DNA of 35,230 bases from Sphingomonadaceae bacterium (GTDB lineage Bacteria; Pseudomonadota; Alphaproteobacteria; Sphingomonadales; Sphingomonadaceae), in contig JAJTEF010000034.1 in the NCBI GenBank assembly GCA_021300355.1, positions 2,501 to 37,730 on the forward strand, read 5' to 3'. The notes under the pieces are model-generated. The model did not search any database and was not told the DNA's origin. It worked only from the letters and a program-made list of their open reading frames with translations. Made by a program: the position numbers and the translations under genes. Positions 1 through 9,687 of this stretch are shown here, in pieces (position 1 is the stretch's first letter; each line of letters starts with the position of its first letter).

Positions 1-2398
<2,398 letters not shown>

Positions 2399-2567
2399 GT
2401 CCCACCATCAATGACAGTGCTGACTTGTTCAGCAACGTCGATGGCGGATGATTAAGTCGCAACTAGATAAAATATTCCCTGCACGGGCATCGATTATAAC
2501 CCAACTGACACTTATAAGGGTCGTTCTGTCTTCGGATATTACGACCTGTTATGAGCGCCTGCTTCAT

Positions 2568-2686
2568 TGCTTGGTGACCATAGCGTTTGTGACCCACCCG
2601 ATCCCATCCCGAACTCGGCCGTGAAACCAAACTGCGCCGATGGTACTACCGCTTAAGCGTTGGAAGAGTAGGGCGTCGCCAGGCAT
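2568..2686 (+). rRNA. rrf: 5S ribosomal RNA
   Basis: Complete 5S rRNA. The terminal helix TGCTTGG/CCAGGCA closes a molecule of about 118 nt containing the conserved CCCGATCCCATCCCGAACTC segment and GGAAGAGTAGG. It lies about 170 bp after 23S, in the usual operon order, and is followed by an intrinsic terminator. Confidence 0.96.
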
Positions 2687-2737
2687 TGCAGCCGGCGCTC
2701 ATGATATAAGTGCATTGGAAGAACCCATTCATAATTC

Positions 2738-2784
2738 AAAAGGCGGACCGCTGTCGTTCATTCGACGGATGTCCGCCTTTTTTC
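2738..2784 (+). terminator. Intrinsic terminator after 5S rRNA
   Basis: An arm AAAGGCGGAC near 2739 pairs with GTCCGCCTTT ending near 2780, followed by a run of T residues. It stands between 5S rRNA and tRNA-fMet, so the tRNA may depend on readthrough or on its own promoter. Confidence 0.85.
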
Positions 2785-2820
2785 GTTTTTGCCCCGTTGA
2801 AATACAGGGCATTTTGGTGG

Positions 2821-2897
<77 letters not shown>

Positions 2898-2903
2898 ACA
2901 AAC

Positions 2904-2930
2904 AAGGCCCCCCTCGCGGGGCCTTTTTTG
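2904..2930 (+). terminator. Intrinsic terminator after tRNA-fMet
   Basis: AAGGCCCC pairs with GGGGCCTT across a short C/T/G loop and is followed by TTTTTTG. It ends the rRNA-tRNA transcript 7 nt beyond the encoded CCA. Confidence 0.9.
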
Positions 2931-2972
2931 TTGGCTGTGGTGGATTGTGGATTTTCACCTCGTTCAGCCGGA

Positions 2973-3013
2973 GCAATGGCAAAGCCATTGCGGAGACCAT
3001 GCGCAAAGCGCAT
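2973..3013. repeat. Two adjacent perfect hairpins with AAA loops
   Basis: GCAATGGC-AAA-GCCATTGC (2973-2991, 8-bp stem) is followed 7 bp later by ATGCGC-AAA-GCGCAT (2999-3013, 6-bp stem). No T-run follows, so they do not look like terminators. They abut a copy of the tRNA-fMet 3' end. The function is not recognisable. Confidence 0.7.
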
Positions 3014-3029
3014 AAATCCTACTCCCGCA
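3014..3029 (+). repeat. 16-bp duplicate of the tRNA-fMet 3' end (possible att scar)
   Basis: AAATCCTACTCCCGCA is identical to 2878-2893, the T-loop/acceptor 3' end of the initiator tRNA, in direct orientation 136 bp downstream. Duplication of a tRNA 3' end is what integrases leave at attachment sites. Here no island or integrase lies between the copies, so at most this is a scar. The remaining sequence to 3180 shows no gene. Confidence 0.6.
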
Positions 3030-3180
3030 CACAACGCATAAGCACCGCGCCAAAGTCGCTTAGCCCCGCGTTGCCGCGGTCGGCTTTTCGGTGGTCGAGC
3101 ATCAGATCGTCCAGATCGGTGATCAGCTATTCCAACGCGCGATGATGGAAAAGCCGCTCGTTACGCCATTATAAGGGCGT

Positions 3181-3206
3181 CCCTCTGCGGCCTCTGCGCC
3201 TCTGTG
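3181..3206. repeat. Short degenerate tandem repeat (CAGAGGC-type)
   Basis: On the minus strand the sequence reads three imperfect copies of an 8-9 nt CAGAGG(C)CG unit, directly after the lipoprotein stop codon. A partial sequence of the same kind (CACGCAGAGGCGG) occurs in the ruvC-ruvA intergenic region near 25165. Confidence 0.5.
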
Positions 3207-3212
3207 TGCCCG

Positions 3213-3683
3213 TTATGATGCGGGTTTGTCAGAGCTCCATCCGTCAATCGCCACGCGCCATTTGCCGTCGGTACCGCGCCGGAAAACGTTGATCCCTTTG
3301 CCGATGTCGGTCGTGACCGCGCCGGTTTTCTTGTCGGTGTCGGTGGCTTTGTACGTGTAACGCTCAACGGCCAAATCGCCGGTGACGGTGAAGCCAAGCG
3401 AGGTCTTTTCCCACTTCGTCTCATAAGCGCCGAAATATCCCCCGACCCATTCGCGCACCTCGGCCTTACCGATGATTTCTGGCGCGCCGGGTGCCTGAAG
3501 AACGACATCATCGGTCAGGCCCTCCATCAGCGTGTCGACATTGTTGCTGTTAATGGCCGCAACATAGCCACCGTGCGCTGCCGCCTCGATGGCTTTGGCA
3601 TCTACCGGAGCAGCGGGCGTTTCACCGCCGGAACAACCGGAAACGAGAAGCAACAGGGCTGGGATCGTGTACAAAGCTTTCAT
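3213..3683 (-). CDS. NTF2-like (SnoaL/DUF4440-type) lipoprotein
   Basis: A small predicted lipoprotein of about 156 residues. The N-terminus MKALYTIPALLLLVSGC is a type II signal peptide with lipobox LVSG-C, so the mature protein should be anchored to a membrane by the Cys. The remainder has the pattern of SnoaL-like/DUF4440 proteins of the NTF2 fold: a helical start with a variable tally of Asn/Asp, a central IIGKAEVREW segment and a final strand DGKWRVAIDGWSS. No catalytic role can be inferred; this fold often serves as a small-ligand cup. Two start codons are possible: ATG at 3683 sits 9 nt from AAGGAGG, and ATG at 3689 only 3 nt from it, so 3683 is preferred. It is divergent from the amidohydrolase gene. 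Confidence 0.82.
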   Translation of the reverse strand: MKALYTIPALLLLVSGCSGGETPAAPVDAKAIEAAAHGGYVAAINSNNVDTLMEGLTDDVVLQAPGAPEIIGKAEVREWVGGYFGAYETKWEKTSLGFTVTGDLAVERYTYKATDTDKKTGAVTTDIGKGINVFRRGTDGKWRVAIDGWSSDKPAS

Positions 3684-3689
3684 CTTCAT

Positions 3690-3999
3690 TCTCCTCCTTT
3701 GGCCGTCGACAGCGCCCATGTTCCTGTGGGCGAAGACGTCGCGGCGCACTCAAATATCCGCATTGTTTGGCCAGCTTGACCGCGCACATGCGTCATAAAA
3801 ACGATGTTTAACAGTCGCCTCAATCCCCCATTCGGTAAAGTGAACAATTGTAACGATGGGCCCCTCTGCGGCCTACCGCAGCGGAAACCGCCCTGTCGTT
3901 CGTAGAAAATAACCCGTTCCCCATCGAAGCTGCGGCTTCCCACTTGCCCTTGCCCGCTAGGCATGACAGCAAGGACAAAATGGCAGGGGAGCCCCACAC
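3690..3999. other. Divergent intergenic region with no gene
   Basis: About 310 bp between two divergent genes. It presumably carries both promoters, but no convincing -35/-10 pair was found. A small hairpin CTGCGG-CCTA-CCGCAG is at 3866-3881. AGGGGAG at about 3984-3990 is the ribosome binding site of the plus-strand gene. Confidence 0.5.
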
Positions 4000-6900
4000 A
4001 TGACACATTATCTGAAGACCATCTTGCTGCTGGGTGCAGCGACCATTCCGGCATCGGTATTTGCGCAAGCTGCTGCTCCGGCCGCTGCGCCTGCCGCTGC
4101 GCCTGCCGCCGCTGAAGAAAAGGCGCCCAAATGGGATGTCGCGGCGCCCCCCGGCTTGACCCTCCGTCAGATCGCGATCGACACCGACGAAGGTTCGTGG
4201 ATGAACCTCGACGTCAGCCCCGATGGCCGGACCATCGCGTTCGATCTGCTGGGTGACATCTACACCATGCCCGTCACCGGCGGCACGCCGACCCGCATTG
4301 CCGAAGGCTTGCCCTTCGAAACCCAGCCGCGCTTTTCCCCCGATGGAACCCGCATTGCCTTTACCTCTGACCGGGGCGGCGGCGACAATATCTGGATCAT
4401 GAACCGCGATGGTTCCGACAAACGGCAGATGAGCAAAGAGGATTTCCGCTTGCTCAATCAACCAAGCTGGAGCCCCGATGGCCGCTTCATCGCCGCCAAG
4501 AAGCATTTCACCACGGGCCGTTCGCTGGGTACCGGCGAAGTCTGGCTCTACCATGTGTCGGGCGGCGCAGGGGTTCAGCTCGTCAAGAAGCCCAATGACC
4601 AACATCAGAAGGAATTGGGCGAGCCCATCTTCGCGCCCGATGGCAAGCATATCTATTACACGCGCAACATCACGCCCGGGCCCATCTTCCAATATGCGCA
4701 GGATTCCAACGGCCAGCTTTTCGACATTGAAAGCTATGAGATTGAAACCGGCAAAACCGAAACCGCCGTGTCCGGTGTCGGTGGTTCGGTGCGTCCAACG
4801 CCCTCACCCGATGGCACAAAAATCGCCTTCGTTCGCCGCGAACGGACCCAGTCCAAACTCTATGTGAAAGATTTGGACACCGGCGAAGAGCGCAAGATTT
4901 ATGATGCGCTCGACCAAGATGTGCAGGAAACATGGGCCGTGACCGGCGTTTATCCAAATATGGATTGGTCACCCGACAGCAAAACTATTTACTTCTGGGC
5001 AGGCGGCAAGATGCGCAAGGTCGATTGGCCGAGCGGTGCATCGAGCGAAATTCCGTTCCGCATTTCCGACACACGCGATGTCATTGACCCGCCGCGCCCG
5101 CCGATTGAAGTGGCGCCGGCGGAGTTCCAGACGCATATGCCGCGCGGCGTGGTTACCTCGCCCGATGGCCGGACCGTCTTGTTTGAAACCATGGGTAAGC
5201 TGTGGGTCAAGCCTGCGGTAGGCGGGGTGGCAAAACGCTTGACCGCATCCGACACCGCGATGGAAGCATATCCCACATGGTCGCGCGACGGGAAGACCAT
5301 CGCCTTTGTGAACTGGACCGATAAGGGCCTTGGCCACATTCGGACCGTGGGCGCATCGGGTGGCAGGGCGAAAAATGTGACGGCGCAATCCGGCCATTAT
5401 GCGCGTCCGCGCTTTTCGCCAGACGGCAAGACGATTGTGTTTGAAAAGCAGGAAGGCGGCGGCTTGACCTCGCCCTTGCGTTCGGATCAGCCGGGCATTT
5501 ACCGCATTGCCACGACAGGCGGCAATGCTGTTCGCGTTACCGAAAGTGGAACGACGCCGCATTTCGCCGCCAGCAACGACCGGATTTTCTATACCGAATC
5601 TGGTGCCAACAAACGCCTGCTCGTCAGTGTCGACCTGAATGGCGAAGCCAAGCGCAGCCATGCCAGCGGCGAGCTGACGACCATTTATGAAGTATCGCCA
5701 GACGGGAACAATTTTGCGTTCCGTCAGAACTATGAAGCATTTGTGATGCCGCTGATGCCCGGCACGCAGGAAGTCACTGCGTCGTCGTCGGGCAGCGCGC
5801 TTCCTGTGGTGAAGGTCAGCAAGGGCGGCGCCGATTATATGCATTGGAGCCGCAATGGCGATGCATTGCATTGGGCACTTGGGCCTACGCTCTACACCGC
5901 ACAAACCAGCACATTCTACCCCAATGGCCCGCTTGCGAAAGACGCCAAGCCCGTAAAGTTTGTGTCACCAAAAGACGGCATTTCGCTTTCGATGACGGTG
6001 AAGTCGGATCGTCCAACGGGCCTCGTCGCCTTCACCGGCGCGCGGGTCGTGACCATGGCGGACAAGGATGGCGGGATCATCGACAATGCCGTCATCTTGG
6101 TGGAAAATGACCGGATCAAAGCCGTCGGCAAGGCGGGAGACTTCCCGATCCCTGCGGGCGCAAAGACCGTGGATGTTACTGGCAAGACCATCATTCCGGG
6201 TCTTGTCGATGCGCACGCCCATGGTCCGCATGGTGTCGATGAAATGACACCGCAGCAAAACTGGGTGAATATGCTCAACCTCGCCATGGGTATCACCACG
6301 CGGCATGATCCATCCAGCAGCGCCGCGACGGTTTTCCCGGCGGTGGAAATGCAGCGCGCGGGCCTCATTGTCGGGCCGCGTTCTTTCTCCACGGGTGAGA
6401 TTGTCTACGGCGCAAAGGCCGCCGACGTGTATGCCGAAATCAATGGCCTTGATGATGCCCTTGCGCATGTCCAGCGGTTGAAGGCGCAAGGTGCGCACAG
6501 CGTCAAAAACTACAACCAGCCGCGCCGTGAGCAGCGTCAGCAAGTTGTTGCCGCCGCGCTTCAGGAAAATATGCGTTCGGTGGCGGAAGGCGGTTCGCTG
6601 TTCGGCATGGACATGAACCTGATTGCCGATGGCAACACCACCGTTGAACACAATGTCCCGCTCGACATTTTCTACGGCGACGTGCTGCAGTTCTTCTCGA
6701 AGTCGAAGGTGGGTTACACCCCGACCCTTGTCGTGACCTATGGCGGCCCAGCTGGTGATCCGTATTGGCGTGCACATACCGATGTGTTCCGTCATCCGTT
6801 GATGGCCAAGCATTATCCGCCGACCGCGCTTGCGGCGAACAATGCACGCCGCGAAATCGCGCCTGAGGAAGACTATGTCGACGATAACAGCGCGCGTGAG

Positions 6901-7257
6901 GCACATAAGCTTGCCAAACTTGGCGTACCGGTGGCGATCGGTGCGCATGGCCAAGAAGCGGGCATCGCCGCGCATTGGGAACTCTGGTCCTTCGTGCGCG
7001 GTGGCATGTCGCCAATCGAGGCATTGGCCGCAGGCACAATCGAGTCCGCCCGTTCGCTGGGTTATGACAAGGATGTAGGCTCCATCGCCGCAGGCAAGCT
7101 TGCCGATCTCGTCGTTCTCGACGCTGACCCAAGCGCGGATATCCGCAATTCGGACAAGGTCGCCAAGGTTATGATCGGTGGCCGCTTATATGATGCGGCC
7201 ACGCTGAACGAAGAAGTCACCGGCACACGCAAACGCATGCCTTATTATTGGGAATGA
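4000..7257 (+). CDS. Exported TolB-propeller/amidohydrolase fusion protein
   Basis: A 1085-residue secreted protein. Residues 1-22 are a signal peptide (ending VFA-QA), followed by an Ala/Pro-rich linker. Residues about 60-660 contain roughly ten PD40/TolB-type beta-propeller motifs (SPDGRTIAFD, FSPDGTRIAF, WSPDGRFIAA and so on). From about 675 an imidazolonepropionase-like amidohydrolase domain begins (GARVVT, then PGLVDAHAHG). Visible metal-site candidates are H739 and H741 (HAH), K836 (SVKNY) and H884 (VEHN); the position where many amidohydrolases have the last Asp reads GAHGQ (H983). The C-terminus GKLADLVVLDADP is typical of the superfamily. The substrate is unknown; a periplasmic peptidase or cyclic amidase role is plausible for propeller-amidohydrolase fusions. 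The start is set by AGGGGAG about 9 nt upstream and by the signal peptide. Confidence 0.93.
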   Translation: MTHYLKTILLLGAATIPASVFAQAAAPAAAPAAAPAAAEEKAPKWDVAAPPGLTLRQIAIDTDEGSWMNLDVSPDGRTIAFDLLGDIYTMPVTGGTPTRIAEGLPFETQPRFSPDGTRIAFTSDRGGGDNIWIMNRDGSDKRQMSKEDFRLLNQPSWSPDGRFIAAKKHFTTGRSLGTGEVWLYHVSGGAGVQLVKKPNDQHQKELGEPIFAPDGKHIYYTRNITPGPIFQYAQDSNGQLFDIESYEIETGKTETAVSGVGGSVRPTPSPDGTKIAFVRRERTQSKLYVKDLDTGEERKIYDALDQDVQETWAVTGVYPNMDWSPDSKTIYFWAGGKMRKVDWPSGASSEIPFRISDTRDVIDPPRPPIEVAPAEFQTHMPRGVVTSPDGRTVLFETMGKLWVKPAVGGVAKRLTASDTAMEAYPTWSRDGKTIAFVNWTDKGLGHIRTVGASGGRAKNVTAQSGHYARPRFSPDGKTIVFEKQEGGGLTSPLRSDQPGIYRIATTGGNAVRVTESGTTPHFAASNDRIFYTESGANKRLLVSVDLNGEAKRSHASGELTTIYEVSPDGNNFAFRQNYEAFVMPLMPGTQEVTASSSGSALPVVKVSKGGADYMHWSRNGDALHWALGPTLYTAQTSTFYPNGPLAKDAKPVKFVSPKDGISLSMTVKSDRPTGLVAFTGARVVTMADKDGGIIDNAVILVENDRIKAVGKAGDFPIPAGAKTVDVTGKTIIPGLVDAHAHGPHGVDEMTPQQNWVNMLNLAMGITTRHDPSSSAATVFPAVEMQRAGLIVGPRSFSTGEIVYGAKAADVYAEINGLDDALAHVQRLKAQGAHSVKNYNQPRREQRQQVVAAALQENMRSVAEGGSLFGMDMNLIADGNTTVEHNVPLDIFYGDVLQFFSKSKVGYTPTLVVTYGGPAGDPYWRAHTDVFRHPLMAKHYPPTALAANNARREIAPEEDYVDDNSAREAHKLAKLGVPVAIGAHGQEAGIAAHWELWSFVRGGMSPIEALAAGTIESARSLGYDKDVGSIAAGKLADLVVLDADPSADIRNSDKVAKVMIGGRLYDAATLNEEVTGTRKRMPYYWE

Positions 7258-7278
7258 GGTCAGCCTGGTGAACGCAAT

Positions 7279-7313
7279 TTTCTGGCCCGGGCAAATAGGC
7301 CCGGGCTGGAAAA
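7279..7313. terminator. Candidate hairpin terminator after the amidohydrolase gene
   Basis: GCCCGGGC-AAATAG-GCCCGGGC (7285-7306) is a strong 8-bp stem, flanked by TTTTC on the left and GAAAA on the right, which can pair after a 2-nt mismatch. It lies 27 bp past the stop codon. The T-run typical of an intrinsic terminator is absent on the plus strand, so this is uncertain. Confidence 0.5.
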
Positions 7314-7442
7314 TGGTTCAACCATGCCGCCCGCGCTTTCGGGATCATCTGCGCGCATAGGCCCGCCGGTTGCCGGCCTATATTATCCCAAATCACTTCA
7401 GAACAAAAAAGCTGACTCCACATCCATGAAAAATGGAGTATG

Positions 7443-7457
7443 GAACAAATCATGAAC
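7443..7457. promoter_or_regulatory. LexA (SOS) box at the imuA start
   Basis: GAAC-AAATCAT-GAAC is an exact match to the alphaproteobacterial LexA operator (GTTC-N7-GTTC read on the other strand). It overlaps the second candidate imuA start codon (7452-7454). The imuA-imuB-dnaE2 operon is a classical LexA target in this class, so the site is likely functional. Confidence 0.85.
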
Positions 7458-8252
7458 AAAAAGCCGACTCACATACAGCCGACTTTACCGGCTGGTGCGT
7501 TTCCATCTGTGCAAGGAATGTGGAAGCAACACCAGCCGGATGCCGCGCAATCATTGCTACCCACAGGGGCGCCTTATGTCGACGAACGGCTGCGCGGTGG
7601 CATAACGCAGGCAGGGCTGCATGAATTTTTTGGTGGCGCAAAAGCCGACTCACATGCCGCCGCTGCCTTTGCGCTTTTGCTGGCATGGCGGCTGCCGGAA
7701 AGCGATGCGGGTATCTTCTGGATATCAGGGGACAAGGAACGCCAGACATCGGGTCGTCTCTACCCTTATGGGCTATCGGCAATGGGCGGTGACCCCGCGT
7801 GCATGTTGCTGGTCCAGACAGCCGATTTGCGCGACGCCTTGCGGGCTGCAGCGGATGCCATCCGGTCGAAAGCCGCGAGCGCGGTCATATTGGAAACGCA
7901 CGGCAATGCCCGGTTGGTGGATTTGACATCGACCCGTCGGCTGGCGCTTGCTGCGGCGGAGACAGGGGTGCTGGCCCTGCTGGTGCGCGGGGATGCGGTG
8001 CCGATGCCCAGCGCGGCGCGCACACGCTGGCGGATATGTTCTGCGCCCTCTGCGCCATTGCCGGGAAATGCCCCGGGCCTTCCGACTTTTGACATCAGCC
8101 TGCTGCGCCATCGCGGCGGCACGGCTCCTTTTGAGGCAAGAGTGACTTGGGATCATGCAACACGAAGCTTTTTTGACGCGCCGCTATCTGGCGGTCTTTC
8201 TGCCATTGTTACCGACACAAAGACTGGTCCGGCATCGCGGCAGCGCGCCTGA
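7452..8252 (+). CDS. imuA: ImuA, SOS-induced mutagenesis accessory protein
   Basis: First gene of the imuA-imuB-dnaE2 cassette, which carries out error-prone translesion synthesis after DNA damage. ImuA is a RecA/SulA-like protein that helps assemble the ImuB-DnaE2 complex. This copy (about 266 residues) shows the family pattern GLHEFFGG...AAFALLLAWRL followed by FWISGDKERQTSGRLYPYGL, and lacks a Walker A motif, as expected. Two starts are possible: ATG 7452 (MNKKPTHIQP), with a weak GGA 7 nt upstream, or ATG 7440, with GGAG only 1 nt upstream. The LexA box overlaps both, so transcription may begin very near the start codon. The 3' end overlaps imuB by about 98 bp in another frame. The 5' coding region contains a 16-bp direct repeat (7459-7474 and 7640-7655). 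Confidence 0.85.
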   Translation: MNKKPTHIQPTLPAGAFPSVQGMWKQHQPDAAQSLLPTGAPYVDERLRGGITQAGLHEFFGGAKADSHAAAAFALLLAWRLPESDAGIFWISGDKERQTSGRLYPYGLSAMGGDPACMLLVQTADLRDALRAAADAIRSKAASAVILETHGNARLVDLTSTRRLALAAAETGVLALLVRGDAVPMPSAARTRWRICSAPSAPLPGNAPGLPTFDISLLRHRGGTAPFEARVTWDHATRSFFDAPLSGGLSAIVTDTKTGPASRQRA

Positions 8253-9687
8253 TGCGCCTTTTGCCATGGTCGAAAAACAACGCGGGGCCATGCGGCTGGC
8301 GGCATGTGATCCGGCGGCGCATGCACTTGGCCTGACGGCAGGCATGGCGTTGGCCGATGCCCGCGCCCGCGTGCCCGATCTGGCGGTCTTTGACCATGAT
8401 CCTGTGGCGGACCTCAACTTGCTCGGCTGGCTCGCCGATGGGTGTGAGCGTTATACGCCTGCTTGCATGTTAGACCCGCCGCAAGGGTTGTTGCTCGACA
8501 TTACGGGGTGCGAACATGTGTTTGGTGATGCGGCGCGGCTGGCGAAGGATGTGCACGCGCGGTTCAGCCGTCATGGCCTCAGTTGCCGGATTGCCTTGGG
8601 CGGCACCCCCGACAGCGCGCAGGCCAAGGCGAGATATGCGGCGCGCGCCATTTCCGACGTGCCTGTGGAGGCGCTTGATGGCGGTGACAAGGTGCACAAG
8701 GCGCTTCGCCGGGCTGGCCTGAGAAGCATTGGCGATCTGGCTATCCGCCCGCGTAAGCCGCTGGCGGCGCGATTTGGCAAGGCAGTTGTGGTGCGACTGG
8801 CGCGCCTTTTGGAAGAGGAAGACCCGCGCATCACCCCGCGCCGTAGCCTGCCAATCATCCATGTTACCCAGAATTTTGCCGAACCGATTTCGCGCACCAA
8901 TGATGTGTTGGCGACCATCGGAATGCTGGCAGGCGGCGCGGCGCTTCAGTTGCAAGAACGCGGGCAGGGCGGGCGACGGTTCGAGATATGTCTATTCCGC
9001 AGCGATGGCCATGTCGCCCGGCTGGCGGTGGATACCGGCACGCCAACCCGCGACGCTGCTCTGCTCATGCGCTTGATACGGGAGCGTATCGACGCGCTGT
9101 CCGACCCGCTTGACCCCGGCTTTGGCTATGACCTCATCCGGTTGGAAGTCCCGCTTGCTGAGGTGCTGGCCAATGTCCAGGTTGGGCTGGAGACAAAGAT
9201 TGACACAGATGCGGCCGCGGCCGCACTCATCGACCGGCTCAGCGTTCGGTTGGGGGCAGAGCGTGTGCGGCAATTCCACGCGCGGCAAAGCCACATCCCC
9301 GAACGCGCAGCGCTTGAGCGTGTCGCGCAATCTGACGCTTCAAAAGCGGACTGGCCAAAGCCTGTGCTGGGCGAACCGGCGATGCGGCCTTTTCGCCTGT
9401 TTGAAACCCCACAGCCGATTGAGGTCACCGCCGGATTTCCAGAGGGCGAGCCGCGCAGCTTTCGCTGGCGGCGGCACGTGCACCGCGTCACGCGGGTGGA
9501 GGGCCCTGAACGCATCAGCCCGGAATGGTGGCGACACCCGCGCGGCTACACACCGGGCAATGGCAGCCTGACGCGCGATTATTACCGTGTTGAGGACAAT
9601 GAGGGGCGCCGTTTTTGGCTGTTCCGGCGCGGGCTTTATGATGAAATCGAACGACCGCTTTGGTATCTCCACGGCATCTTTGCATGA
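8155..9687 (+). CDS. imuB: ImuB, catalytically inactive Y-family polymerase homologue
   Basis: A 510-residue Y-family DNA polymerase-like protein that acts as the hub of the mutasome, linking DnaE2 to the beta clamp and ImuA. The N-terminal strand reads YLAVFLPLLPTQRL where DinB/UmuC polymerases have a metal-binding Asp, and the second catalytic motif is LLLDITGCEHVFG rather than the Ser-x-Asp-Glu form, so the catalytic acidic residues appear absent, as is usual for ImuB. A helix-hairpin-helix-like part follows (ALRRAGLRSIGDLA), then the little-finger and C-terminal regions (RPFRLFETPQPIEV). The chosen ATG lies inside the end of imuA; a TTG at 8173 is an alternative. The stop codon overlaps the dnaE2 start as ATGA. 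Confidence 0.92.
   Translation: MQHEAFLTRRYLAVFLPLLPTQRLVRHRGSAPDAPFAMVEKQRGAMRLAACDPAAHALGLTAGMALADARARVPDLAVFDHDPVADLNLLGWLADGCERYTPACMLDPPQGLLLDITGCEHVFGDAARLAKDVHARFSRHGLSCRIALGGTPDSAQAKARYAARAISDVPVEALDGGDKVHKALRRAGLRSIGDLAIRPRKPLAARFGKAVVVRLARLLEEEDPRITPRRSLPIIHVTQNFAEPISRTNDVLATIGMLAGGAALQLQERGQGGRRFEICLFRSDGHVARLAVDTGTPTRDAALLMRLIRERIDALSDPLDPGFGYDLIRLEVPLAEVLANVQVGLETKIDTDAAAAALIDRLSVRLGAERVRQFHARQSHIPERAALERVAQSDASKADWPKPVLGEPAMRPFRLFETPQPIEVTAGFPEGEPRSFRWRRHVHRVTRVEGPERISPEWWRHPRGYTPGNGSLTRDYYRVEDNEGRRFWLFRRGLYDEIERPLWYLHGIFA

Noticed and set aside
4969-6975. Long minus-strand open frames opposite the amidohydrolase gene
   Set aside because: They are shadows of a GC-rich coding gene: no family match, no ribosome binding sites, Arg/His-rich composition.
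7401-7420. Second LexA box upstream of imuA at the GAAC of 7401-7404
   Set aside because: The second half-site after 7 nt reads CTGA instead of GAAC.
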